From Helicoverpa zea (Eukaryota; Arthropoda; Insecta; Lepidoptera; Noctuidae), in assembly GCF_022581195.2 (NCBI RefSeq), contig NC_061470.1, positions 11,036,001 through 11,100,000 of the forward strand: 64,000 nucleotides of DNA, in the 5' to 3' direction. A program made the translations under genes and the position numbers. Shown one piece after another: positions 35,018-45,344 of this stretch (its first letter is position 1; each line of letters opens with the position of its first letter). Below the pieces are notes generated by a model. The model was not told the origin of the DNA, ran no database searches, and saw only the letters and a program-made list of their open reading frames with translations.

Positions 35018-36262
35018 TCACGGCCAGCGCTGCCACGTGGGTTGCGGCGTGTCGCTCGATTGCAACGTGTTCGTCAAACCGCCCTGCGACAGCGAGTATG
35101 ATCCCTGCGAATAAGAGGACATTTTGAGATACATTTTATATAATACTATATTGTATACAGTCACATAACAGGTAATTAACTTCCGGTAAAGGAATGTTGT
35201 ATCGTCTCAGCAAAGCAATTAAAGGGAAGTTACCTATCGTTTCAGACCAGACTCCACAAAAAAGTTTTTCAACAACTTAAAGAATTTGATTATTCCATCA
35301 TCTAGTTTTCGCCCACTCATTCCGTTGGTTGGCCCATTCTGTTGGTTCTTTACCCCGGTTAAGCTTGTTGGCTTACCCACAACGCCTCTCAAAGATGCAA
35401 TTATGAGAGTTTAGTATGTGTAGAGCCTGTATAAAGACCTGTAGGTACTAAATATCTCACCTGTGGTCCCAACCAGCGTTGTTTGATGAACTCGGCGGCT
35501 CTCTCGCCGATCATGATGACGGGCGCGTTGGTATTCCCTGACGTCACCGCTGGCATCACACTGGCGTCAGCCACGCGGAGACGGTCTATGCCTTGCACCT
35601 GATAAGAAACAGGTAATGGTAAGTAACTGTCTTGTAGGTACCTATTCGACGAATAATATTCACCGGAATGGGTTTACTGTGAAATATATGCCGTGTGATT
35701 TTTGGGCCGACTCTTCTACGTAAAGAAAAAAAAGCCCTTACCTATATTGCATCAAATGCTGAAGAAAGACAATATCTACGGCGTAGGTAAGAACTTGATT
35801 AAATTTCTTACTTCTTACCTATCTACTGGAATAGTTTTGAATCTATTCAAATATTGTATACTTTGTCTTTAAAATAAAATATCTGTTTTAGCTTGCCCAA
35901 TGTTGCCGTTATAACGTCGTCGAAACGGCTAATGATCTCAATAGAATTTACCTTTGACCTGCATTTGACATAACTTAGATTCATTCGTCAAACATACCTG
36001 CAGCAAGTTATCAACGACAGCAGTGGGGTCTCCCCTAGGCCCCATCTTGCAGGACCCCGCCTGATGGTTCTCGGGCGCCGTCTGCATCCTCACGGCGCAC
36101 TCCCAGTAGGCGTCGCAGCCGAACTTGATTTTCTCGCAGCCCTTCACCGGCGTCTTGTCCAAGGTCACGCCGTACCGCTTCAGGGCTTTGGTCTCAGATA
36201 GCTTGATGGCAAACTTTATGCCTTCTACTAGAGTCTTGACGTCGTCTGGGTGGGTGAGGTAG
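35018..36262 (-). CDS. GMC oxidoreductase exons 8-10: active-site His/Asn and C-terminus
   Basis: Exon 8 (36262-35998) contains TAPENHQAGSCKMGPRGDPT; catalytic His539 is codon 36066-36064. Exon 9 (35598-35461) carries RLRVADASVMPAVTSGNTNA, with the partner Asn583. Exon 10 (35104-35018) is a 28-codon polar tail (SLSQGGLTNTLQSSDTPQPT, ending WQRWP) and TGA at 35020-35018. The 3' UTR would run left to the poly(A) signal at 34193-34188. Confidence -1.
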
Positions 36263-39200
36263 CTGAAATTGTTGAAGGTTGGAAATAAAGAGCTTGTACT
36301 TTACTACCTCTATCTATAGGATGAAACTGTAGTTTTGTAATGGAGTTATATTTTGTGATAATTGAGTGAAGGGCTTCAAAAATGCGTCTAACAAAAAAGG
36401 AATTTTACAACTTTGTAGTAAATTGGTAAGCCTAATAAGCACTTTTCTAATAGCGACAAATTGGTGGGTTAAGAAACAAAGTCACTAATTTTAAAGTGGA
36501 CACTATCTAGATCCGTATAACATCGGTATTCGAACTAATCAAGGTTACGGCGCCTAAATGCCCATTCCCTTTCGTTAATTTCAATGTACTTTAATGTCTA
36601 CTAAGCCGATATTACGAAACTTTGGGACACAAAAAAAATATCAAAGTACCTATCTATATACCTCAAAAGCAAACGTAAGTCCTACTATTGGTGATATAGA
36701 TGGAGTTTTAGAACTGTTCCAAGAATGTTTTACTATTGTGTAATAGATAACGAAGATTCAACGATTCAGGATAACTGCAGCCCCTCAAAATATACTTACT
36801 TGGCATAAATCTTGGGATAAGCGAAGGGATCAGCAGAGGCGATCTCTAGCCGGCCCCTACTCTTGGGATGCAGCACCGTGGGGATGATCTGAATGGTCCG
36901 CGAGCCGTTGTCCAGGCGCTCTCCCACCATGCCTGTCTTCGCGCAGTCGGCCAAGAAGCCGCCGAAGAACAGCTGGATGTCCGGGTTGTCTTCCTCAGGG
37001 TTAGAATACTTGGTGTTTATGAAGCCCGTCACTTCTGATATGCCTGGGATAGGAGACAGTTAAAGTTAGGTTAGTTGTTGATTTTTCGGAGTTTACAGTT
37101 ACAAACACGATAGGATCTTCACCACAATAGGCTTGTACCATACGGAAAATATTTATCTTACAGAAAAATTGTGAGTTGCCCTAAAAGGGGCGTTTTCACC
37201 TAAAACCTTCCCGTGGTTTTGTGGTTAACCTGTGGGTTAGCTGTCTCCAAAAGGAGTGTTTTTTTCCATAGTATCATAAAACTTATGATCTGATATGCCC
37301 TTACCAGTGCCCGACATAAGTCCGTCCCTGAACAGCAGGTACTCCATTGCAGTGGCCCAGTTGAGCGGCGTAGTGTTGTTGTCACTAACTCTGAAGTTGA
37401 GGAAGTGCGCCACGTGGTTGTGCAGGTTGCGCCCCACGCCCGGTAGCGCGTGCACTGGCCGCACGCCGACGCGGGTCAGCATTGACGGCTCACCGACTCC
37501 GCTTAGCTGCAGGATTTGAGGGGATGCTACTGCGCCCGCGCTGCAGAAGAGGTGATGAAGACGATTTAAATGTCGTTCTACTTAAGGTCGGAAAAGCTGT
37601 CCCGTTTCCGGGGCTTTGCTGAGCTAGTCAAAAATTCCCGCGATCATGTTTTATTTACACACATTTTTGTAGTGGAAGTAATAACCCCATCGGCATGAAA
37701 GCTTAGCAGGTTTAAAAATTATATTGTCTCCCTAAGTCAAAAGTTAGCTTTAATTAGTCAGCATATGTACATACCTTAAAATAATCTCATTGTTTGCAAA
37801 AATGGTCTCAGTTCCGCCGAAGCTGTTCCTGACTTCCACAGCATACGCCTGCCTGGTGGTCTGGTTGATGAGCACTCTGGTGACGGTGGCGTTCAGCATG
37901 ATGTGCAGGTTGGCGCGGTGCTTGGCGGGCCGCAGGAATGCGCGGGCGACGCTCAGGCGGGACCCGTTGCGGTTCGTCGTCTGAGCTATCGCGAAGCCCG
38001 TGTGGCGAATGCCGTTTAAGTCTCGCTGTTTGTACCCTGGAATTTAAGAAGAAGTTCTTGTTATTCTTTCGTTCATTGTATGAACGATTTTACTTTTTAG
38101 TGCCGCTTCAATAATTTTCGGATGGTTGGACCAGAAAACGTTTATTTGCATAATTTATTATAAAAGATAGAAAAATAGGAAAGGTTCAGCTCTGAGTTTG
38201 AGAAGATTTTTTTTCCCTGTATCATACAGACATTCACTTTCTAATCACTGTTCTCTATTTCCGACACTCACCTAATTCTTCTCCAGCCTTAACCAAGCTA
38301 TAACTGAGGGGCGGATGATAAGGGAACTGCGCCACCGTCAGCGGTCCCCCCGTCCCGTGGTACATGGTGTCCATCTCTTTCAGCTGCTTGTTGTCCTCCG
38401 ACTTGAGGAAGTAAGGCAGCACATCGTCATAGGACCAGCCCTCGTTGCCAGCTGCCGCCCAGTTGTCGTAGTCCTTGCGGGAGCCACGGATGTACATCAT
38501 GCCGTTCATCACTGAGGTACCACCCAGGACCTGCAGATGAGAGAATGTGGATCAGTTGTGCATAGTATTGTGCAAGTGCCTTAAAGTTTATATAAACACG
38601 TTCAAAGGGTGATGACAATAATATGTACCCCTTGATTTAGACAATGTAAACATCGACATTTTGTGTCTTTTCCAAGACGTTATTTGATGCCCCTTTTATG
38701 AGCACTTTGACAACCGCAGATTTGGCTTTATTTGAGTACTAGTTTTGAATGAAACCAAGCCAGTCTTTCTAGAAATAATACTTAGCGATAACTTACCTTT
38801 CCTCTAGGCCAGTAGCACTTGCGATCAGTTTCTCCGAGACAGGCAGCAGGTTCCGGTTCCGTCTGGTAGCCCCAGTCTATGCTGGATCCGATGAAGTTCA
38901 GGAACATCGACGGCACCTGAGCTCCCGTTGGCTCGTCAAACCCTGGAATATAGCATCTTTGAGATAAAAATACCAAAAAGGTTTTTGGAAGATTACTAGG
39001 TAGGGTTTTTGACGCTAGTTAAAATAAACTCAGATGCACGGGTATATCAATGCCCAACTTCCAGGTTTCGGGCTGCATTGTGAATGTTTCTTATAACCAC
39101 AAAGCGCGATTTCGGCCCGATCCGGGATTCGAATCCTCTTGCACAGCAGTCGCGCGCGTGACCACCGATGCAGTTGTTTTATTAAGATGCCAGTTGTGTA

Positions 39201-42200
39201 GGTCTTATTGTTTACCAAACAATGAGCAATTTCACGTAGGAACACATACCTGCTTCTAACAGCAATACCCTCCACTCTGGCACTTCAGACAGTCTCGCAG
39301 CCACCACGGACCCTGCTGATCCCCCTCCCACCACTATGAAGTCGTACACTGAGTCCATGTGCCGACGAAACTATCAAACAGAAAATCAACCAATAGGAAA
39401 TAAGTAACCTTTTCGATCTATAAATCTTTATTTGTGCTAAAAGACCAGATTGAAGCGTTGATACGCTCCATATTTGGTGAGAATCCAATTATTGTGGTCG
39501 ATAGAATGCAATAAGTATGTGACACAATTGTTCTAAAACTTTATGGGAATTTTTTTTTTATTTGGAACAAGGACTTGTATTTCCCAAGTTTGTAATGATA
39601 TACCCGAGAAACATGTTTTTTTAAACATAATTGTTGTCTTAAACTCGAAATTACTTTCTCCAACAACAAGAGGTCTTCACAAAAAAACAAGAGTCACACT
39701 TTATCATTCGAGTAATCAGCATGTTATTGATATTATCAAACATTTTACAGATTTGTATCTGAATTTTTATTGCGGCCTGTCAATTAGGTAATGTTGATGG
39801 GGAAACTGACCGCAGATCTGATGGGGAAGTGATTTCATTTCGGAGACCAGTTGCGGTCATAATAAGCGCGATGATGTCAGAGAAAGATGCAGTTGGACTT
39901 ACTGCTGTTGCTGGGTGAAAATAACGTAAAAGTGTAGCTAGTTTGTTAGCAAATATCGCAGTTGATAAAGGAATACCTACTTATAATCCATTTAACGAAC
40001 GGAGTCCCGCAGACGCAGCGCTAGTGTCTATGCGATAGCTCAGTAAATACGTACAAAAATATATAGTTCCACAATTTTCCGCGGGACTTCTTTCGTGAAA
40101 TGTACTTAAGTCAGAGATTTTGCCCAAATATTTCGCTGGTTTAACGAAATTCACATAATAGTTAACAAAAGAACAATAGGCATTGTCGCAGAATAAGAAT
40201 TGTTAAAGAAGATTATTCTCATTAGGATCCTTAAAGGACTGAATGATATTTTATTCCGCAGAGTGATCATTCTTTGCAGAAAAGTTAAATGTGATGAAAA
40301 TCAAATGAATTCAGCAGAGACCAGAAAAATAGTAACCAAAAGCTACCTATCTTATATAGTTGGCTGTGTCCAGTCTGCTAGTATTATTAGTAGTGTCCAG
40401 TCTGCTGGTATTATTAGTAGTGTTCATGTAAAAAATAACTTAGATCGTAATTGATTGAATTCCGAACGAGAAAAAAATATGAACTACGTGCAGTACTGTA
40501 CGTGATGCTGAACAAAGGCCGTTCATTAGGAGATACCTATAGTTAAAAGCTATATCCGCGAAAACTAACTATGGAACTAGATATGATTGACAAAAAAAAA
40601 GGTATTTATAAGACCTCTGTTACGAGTACTGATTGATTCCTTCATTCATATCGAAGCTCGAAATGATATATCTATGTATCAATAACATTTTCTTATTCTT
40701 TGTCCAATAAATACAAATTAATAAAGTTTCAAAGAGCTTTGTCAAATAATGCGGTTAAAACTTCGGTAGGTATGGTAGGTATACTTGCTTATTTAATATT
40801 CAATGCGACCACTAATAGCACCAATCTGTCATAATCTATCTTTATCTAAACTTTTATTACAAGACATAAGTAATACCAAATATTCTTTCACTTCCTGGTT
40901 TAAAAACTACACGTTCACCTTTAGACCATATACGATACATACATATAGTAAGTACGTACAAATCTGGTTAGTTCTTACATAACCATACACAGTTTCAATA
41001 ACTTGAACTATTAGGCGCGCCCTGTAAAAAGTGATATAGCAAGTCAAAGTTGACTATAATTATGTAATTATATACTAGTCCTTTCCCACGGTTTCTTCCG
41101 CAACCAAAGGGTAATTTTATAGTTAGTAAAGTAGTCTAGCGTCCTGTGTCCTGTAGACCTACACCATCTAAGTCGGTCAAATCTTTTAAACAGAATGTCT
41201 ATTCCGAAAAAAAAATGTGGCGTTTTCTCTACTTCAAACCAAATCCTTAATTCTTCAAAACCTGTAAAATAATTGACTAACTTTCACAGTTTATTCAAAA
41301 TCCAGTTAAGTTTAGGATTATTGTTACAAACGTATCTGATAATTGTACTAATATTGCTCATTTAATAATCATGAAAAAGTTAATGACGTTGTTTTGACGT
41401 CAAGCAACCCCAACTAATCCATTTGATTGAACATTTGACCAGAAATATATAACATGGCCCTTATCTTATCATTGACATCGAATATCCTGAATCAGTTGGA
41501 CAGCCTTACTTCCTATATGATTAATAATAAATTAATATTTCAGTTTGTACATTACTGACTGGCAAATTAGTCATGCAATTAGGTTCTAAGTCTAGTTTTT
41601 ATCGCATTATCGCAAACTTATGCTAAAGGTAGGTACTATATTTATACATCTTTCAAGAAACTAGATAAAGGTCTTCAATATTTTCAACAAGTAGGAAGCT
41701 CTTAGTTTATCGGGTAACTTGAATACCCTCAACCCTGCCCGTAAGGCGGATAGTAATTTTTCAGCATTTTAAATATCTTAATATGGAAAATATAACTGAT
41801 AAAAACCTCCTTCGATTGTTGCATCCTCAATAAGTCGTAATACTCATAATCCAATATTTACCAATATCATTGCGACTGTAATTTCTAAAAACAAGAAACA
41901 AAACAAAGACAATAGAAAGTCATCGAGACACGACTTCGTGACTCTGAAACAAAATCTAAGGATCTACTCAACTGCGGAAAAATTAAACGCAGATTATGAC
42001 GAGAAAACTGATTCTATTGCTGGGAAAGCGATCGATACAAACGTTTTGTAACACATTAGATAATATACAAAGTGGAATGAATTGTATGGAAAATGAAATC
42101 GAAGATAGCCTACTATTACTTATTATACGTTTGTAAATTACTTTTACTATGAGTCTTAGATGAGGTTGGATAGGTGCTATGGACGAAAGACAGGCACTCA

Positions 42201-43055
42201 ACATTAAATGGCTTTGGCACGATATGGCTGCAAAGATTGTTACTTGGGAGACGACATCAGATAGCAAGGTATGGAAGAAGAAGACATACTGCGCTGACAC
42301 CAAGTAAAAAAACGGGATAAGAGCAGGGAATTGACGAACATTTATGCGTAAAACCAAAGTTTTTTGAACGGTGATTGAGATCTCCGATCCATTCCACCTT
42401 CTCATATCGTAGTATCACGGAAACAGTGGTGCGTAGATAAGCAGGCAGCTGTCAAACATAGTGATAGCATGTGTCTGGTTCGGCCATTATGCAGTCACTC
42501 ATTTTTTGTATGCTTGCTTTGTGTATCTTTCGTGAGAGATGAGGATCGCTGTTTTTGTGTTTGGATGGTTGTTTGCTCAATAGTAAATAATGGAAAGCAC
42601 CAGCTGATAACTATCTACTGCTATAAGTAGATTAAATTGTTTTTTATTTTAAACAGATTAAATGCTTCTTATTCAACACTAGCAAGCGTTCGTTAGTCAG
42701 CTCTTTACCTAAATATTTTTATATTTATTAAAGATTTGCCGATTATACAATGGAGAAAACTGAATCATAATCTTGTGACATATAATTTGTAAACACAACT
42801 TCCATCCGCTACGTTTGTTATCCCCATTTAGAATATATCATCCTACTAATATTATAATTGCGAGAGTCAGTTTGTGTCTCCGATTGTCCAGGCCTGCTTC
42901 CATACCTGTGCCCGTCCACAAGGGTCCTCCAGGTCGCACTGGCTCCTGAGGAACACCTCGAGCAGCCCCATGAACAGCATGAAAGCGCCCCCGCCGCACG
43001 TGGCCGCCAGCGTGGGGCCCGGCTGCGACATCGGGCAGTCACAGGTCAACGCCAT
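35018..43055 (-). CDS. GMC oxidoreductase, glucose dehydrogenase [FAD, quinone]-like, complete, 10 exons
   Basis: FAD-dependent oxidoreductase of the GMC family, which oxidises sugars, alcohols or ecdysone; substrate cannot be told from sequence. Exons in transcript order: 43055-42906, 39370-39250, 38942-38797, 38530-38272, 38036-37775, 37540-37305, 37043-36800, 36262-35998, 35598-35461, 35104-35018. Phases agree throughout and give 635 residues, the usual family length. Seen: hydrophobic N-terminus, FAD Rossmann motif GGGSAG (residues 65-70), GMC signature 1 (GKVLGGTSVMNG, from 138), GMC signature 2 (GAVASPQILQLSGVG, 315-329), catalytic His539 in ENHQAGSCKMGP, and the second active-site residue Asn583 in TSGNTNAPVIM. 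Insect genomes hold many GMC paralogues, often clustered; only one is visible here. A 5' untranslated exon must lie further right because an acceptor (CTCCAG) abuts the start codon. Confidence -1.
36800..38036 (-). CDS. GMC oxidoreductase exons 5-7: substrate-binding region
   Basis: Exon 5 (38036-37775) encodes HTGFAIAQTTNRNGSRLSV, AFLRPAKHRANLHIMLNATV, ending NNEIIL. Exon 6 (37540-37305) carries GMC signature 2 (SPQILQLSGVG) and PGVGRNLHNHVAHFLNF, a flavin-domain motif. Exon 7 (37043-36800) encodes ISEVTGFINTKY, IQLFFGGFLADCAKTG and HPKSRGRLEIAS. The middle part, between signature 2 and the catalytic His, is where GMC paralogues differ in substrate. Confidence -1.
38272..39370 (-). CDS. GMC oxidoreductase exons 2-4: FAD-binding core
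   Basis: Exon 2 (39370-39250) encodes SVYDFIVVGGGSAGSVVAAR, then VLLLEAG; the acidic Glu89 at the end of the second strand binds the FAD ribose in this family. Exon 3 (38942-38797) encodes the segment with WGYQTEPEPAACLG and WPRGK. Exon 4 (38530-38272) starts VLGGTSVMNGMMYIRGSRKD YDNW and continues through GWSYDDVLPYFLKSEDN. The first GMC signature is split across the exon 3/4 junction. A tRNA-headed SINE sits in the intron between exons 2 and 3. Confidence -1.
39050..39175 (-). mobile_element. tRNA-headed SINE (family 3), fragment
   Basis: On the minus strand: ATCGGTGGTCACGCGCGCGA, AAGAGGATTCGAATCCCGG (box B), then GGGCCGAAATCGCGCTTTG. A tRNA-like head of a SINE family common in moths. It fills a large part of the 307-bp intron between GMC exons 2 and 3. 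Confidence -1.
39371..42905 (-). other. Long first visible intron of the GMC gene
   Basis: AT-rich. Only minor structure was noticed: a 27-bp tandem duplication at about 40366-40420 containing GTCCAGTCTGCTRGTATTAT. No open frame here has splice signals or motif support, including the 140-codon minus-strand frame at 41983-42405. Confidence -1.
42906..43055 (-). CDS. GMC oxidoreductase exon 1: start codon and signal/anchor region
   Basis: Fifty codons beginning MALTCDCPMSQPGPTLAATC and running into a hydrophobic stretch (GGGAFMLFMGLLEVFL) that suggests a signal peptide or anchor, then RSQCDLEDPCGRAQ, typical of insect GMC enzymes. The ATG directly follows a TTTCTCCAG acceptor, so transcription starts in an exon further right that I could not locate. 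Donor GTATGG at 42905. The following intron is long (39371-42905). Confidence -1.
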
Positions 43056-43107
43056 CTGGAGAAAAAGAGGAAAATTGGTCTAATTAAATAAGAATGAGTG
43101 GTGAACC

Positions 43108-43405
43108 AGTCTAACCAAGGGGTATTGGTTTGCCCGGGTAACTGGGTTGAGGGGGTCATATAGATAGGGCAGTCGCGTCTTGTAAAGCACTGGTACAGTT
43201 ACCGGCACGGATGTCGGGCTCTCGGCGGAAGAGTGGGGATCGCTTTGCGCACCCGTACGCATAAGGCAATAGGGCAGTAAATCGCTTGTGCGCAGGTGAA
43301 GGTCAGGGCCCGACATCCGTGCCGGTAACTGTACTCGGCTACATCCGCTTAGACTGGAAGCCGACCCCAACATAGTTGGGAAAAAGGCTCGGAAGACGAT
43401 GGGTG
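43108..43405 (+). mobile_element. SINE family 2 copy, split by a MITE
   Basis: Left part ACCAGTCTAACCAAGGGGTA to GTAAAGCACTGG; right part CTCGGCTACATCCGCTTAGA to GTTGGGAAAAAGGCTCGG. The two halves are separated by the 136-bp element at 43196-43331; other copies in the window are continuous at this point. Confidence -1.
43196..43331. mobile_element. TA-flanked MITE inside a SINE
   Basis: Terminal inverted repeats CAGTTACCGGCACGGATGTC at both ends (reverse-complementary), with TA on each side (43194-43195, 43332-43333). The intact SINE at 17590-17840 reads CTGGTACTC at this point, i.e. one TA. Interior: GGAAGAGTGGGGATCGCTTT. A second copy lies at 51066-51198. The TA duplication points to Tc1/mariner-type mobilisation. 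Confidence -1.
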
Positions 43406-44589
43406 GTGAACCTTAGTTTTCTATTGGATGCTGATGCTTGGGAACCTAGGGACAATAGAAGTTAGGCCTGAGGGAATAATTATGTCAGTGATTTGAAGTC
43501 ATTATGAAAAGCATAGGCTTAAAAAAAAACTGTATAAATAAATAGATAGGTGCAGTTTGTATGTCTATTTAACAGTTTATTATAATTTCATCATTTTGTA
43601 TCCAGATCGCAAGTTAATACGACTTACATTTTGAACATTTCAATAACCTTTAGTAAACTACGGTTATCATAATAAAAACTAAAAAGTTTTTTTAAGACAG
43701 GTCGGAGACTAGAGGTTTTAACTAGTAAAAGAAAAGTTGTTTTTGTTTGCGCATGATTAAACAAGTAATACTCGTTGCGCTTACGCTACTGTTGTCATTG
43801 TTTGTTTGTTAAGTTATTGCATAACTAGTAAATTAAGTTACCACTATCACGATTGACATTGATAGGTACTTTATCTATGCATGAATGTTCTAAATCACTG
43901 TTTGCTTTTATTCTACGATTTTTCACGACTTGCTGTTTGTTAATTACCAATTTCTTTAAAGTTGAAATCAAGGTGGCAAGAAGGGGTCCATACATATTTT
44001 AGAGACATCATTCCATTAATAAATAAATTATGTTGGTTACAAGTTCATAAATGTCGATGGATAGTTACTTACAAACTTTTGAAATTCTATGCACCCAAAT
44101 TGCCCTAAAGGTCCACCAAATTGCAATATAATTAACCCCAACTCAACATCGTTAACCTTTAATTAAAGTTTTCGCAATACGCGCGAACTAATCACGCGTC
44201 ATCGAATGCGCGTGCGCTGGTCAAAGCGCCACAAGGTCGCGCGCAATCCCCGCGGGCAATGTCAGGTACAGTCGCGAAGTCAGGTGTCAAATCGATCAGG
44301 TTTGTGGCTTTTGTGTGTCACTGTACTGATTCAGGTAAGATAGATATAAGGCGGATTAAGATGATTGCGTAGCGTAGATTTTAAAACAGGTTGATTAAGT
44401 ATGAGTGTGGGTGGTAGTTTTTTTTTGACATTTTTGACAGGCTGTTCTAATTTTTAAGCGTTCATAATACCGTAACACAAAAGGAATTAGATACCTACAT
44501 CAAATTCAGAAAATAATGAAAACAAGAACACTTTTTCCAAATAACAAAACTGTACGTATTAAATGGAATGATAGTAACTTAGTCAACAT

Positions 44590-44830
44590 TTCATTTCAAA
44601 GTATAATAAAGTCGCGTAAATGCAACTTTTCCAAAAATTGTTCCCAATAATATATATATTACTGGTATCAGCTCAATTCGTAGCGTAGCTGGCGTTCGGA
44701 ATAGCTGGAACACAATCTTTGCGGGGATATCATGAGAAATGTGAACGAAACCATAGCGTGTTCTAATTTTACCTCTAACGCCATCTATCGAGCGCGGTAG
44801 TAAACGTGCCACGTCACAGGAATATAGGAG
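44590..44830. repeat. 'gaaaccatagcg' family, copy 1 of 6
   Basis: Contains TGTGAACGAAACCATAGCGT, TTTTACCTCTAACGCCATCT ATCGAGCG and GTGCCACGTCACAGGAAT, preceded by an A/T-rich hairpin-like AAGTCGCGTAAATGCAACTT. Shared with copies at 47930, 48340, 48750, 49425 and 58370. No coding capacity; probably a non-autonomous element. Confidence -1.
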
Positions 44831-44892
44831 GGATGCTGAAAATATGTCATTTAAATTAATCAATTTGTACCATGATTTGGTACACAAAGGGC

Positions 44893-44894
<2 letters not shown>

Positions 44895-44923
<29 letters not shown>

Positions 44924-45163
44924 TTTCCGACGTCAAAAATCATCAAATGACCCCTCCCGCTGTGGGTTAGCAGCGGTGAGGGAGTGTCAGACTCTTACTG
45001 ACTAAAAACCGTCGTGTTCCGTCATAGGCCTTTTATGTACCAGGGCCGCGGTATCTCTTTCGAACAACCCGCAGCCCCGGCAGGCCTTGGCCCTGCTGGG
45101 CCCCGCTGGGGTTGCTGACATCTCTTTGAGGAGCGCGTGGAACAACGCGCGCCGTCGACACGG
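44895..45163 (-). mobile_element. Retroposon (LINE 3' end) with 16-bp target-site duplication
   Basis: Flanked by identical GGTACACAAAGGGCTT at 44879-44894 and 45164-45179. The left end is a long poly(T), i.e. a poly(A) tail on the minus strand, followed by CCGACGTCAAAAATCATCAA. Poly(A) plus a long TSD shows target-primed reverse transcription. A related plus-strand copy is at 56005-56172. Internal GGGCCGCGGTATCTCTTTCG is shared with the foldback at 45.3-47.7 kb. Confidence -1.
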
Positions 45164-45344
45164 GGTACACAAAGGGCTTCAGTAGGAACATGGTGGGTTT
45201 AAGTCAGTAAGAGTCTGACACTCCCTCACGCTGTTCCCACAGCGAGAAGGGTCATTTCGTGATTTCCCAAGACAAAAATTTACGGAAAACGCATAGTAAT
45301 ACGTACCTTCTTAGTTTCCTATATTATATGTTTATTTGTAAAAA

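Noticed and set aside
41983..42405. 140-codon minus-strand open frame in the GMC intron
   Set aside because: Composition is hydrophobic and Ile/Ser-rich as expected from AT-rich random sequence; no motif.
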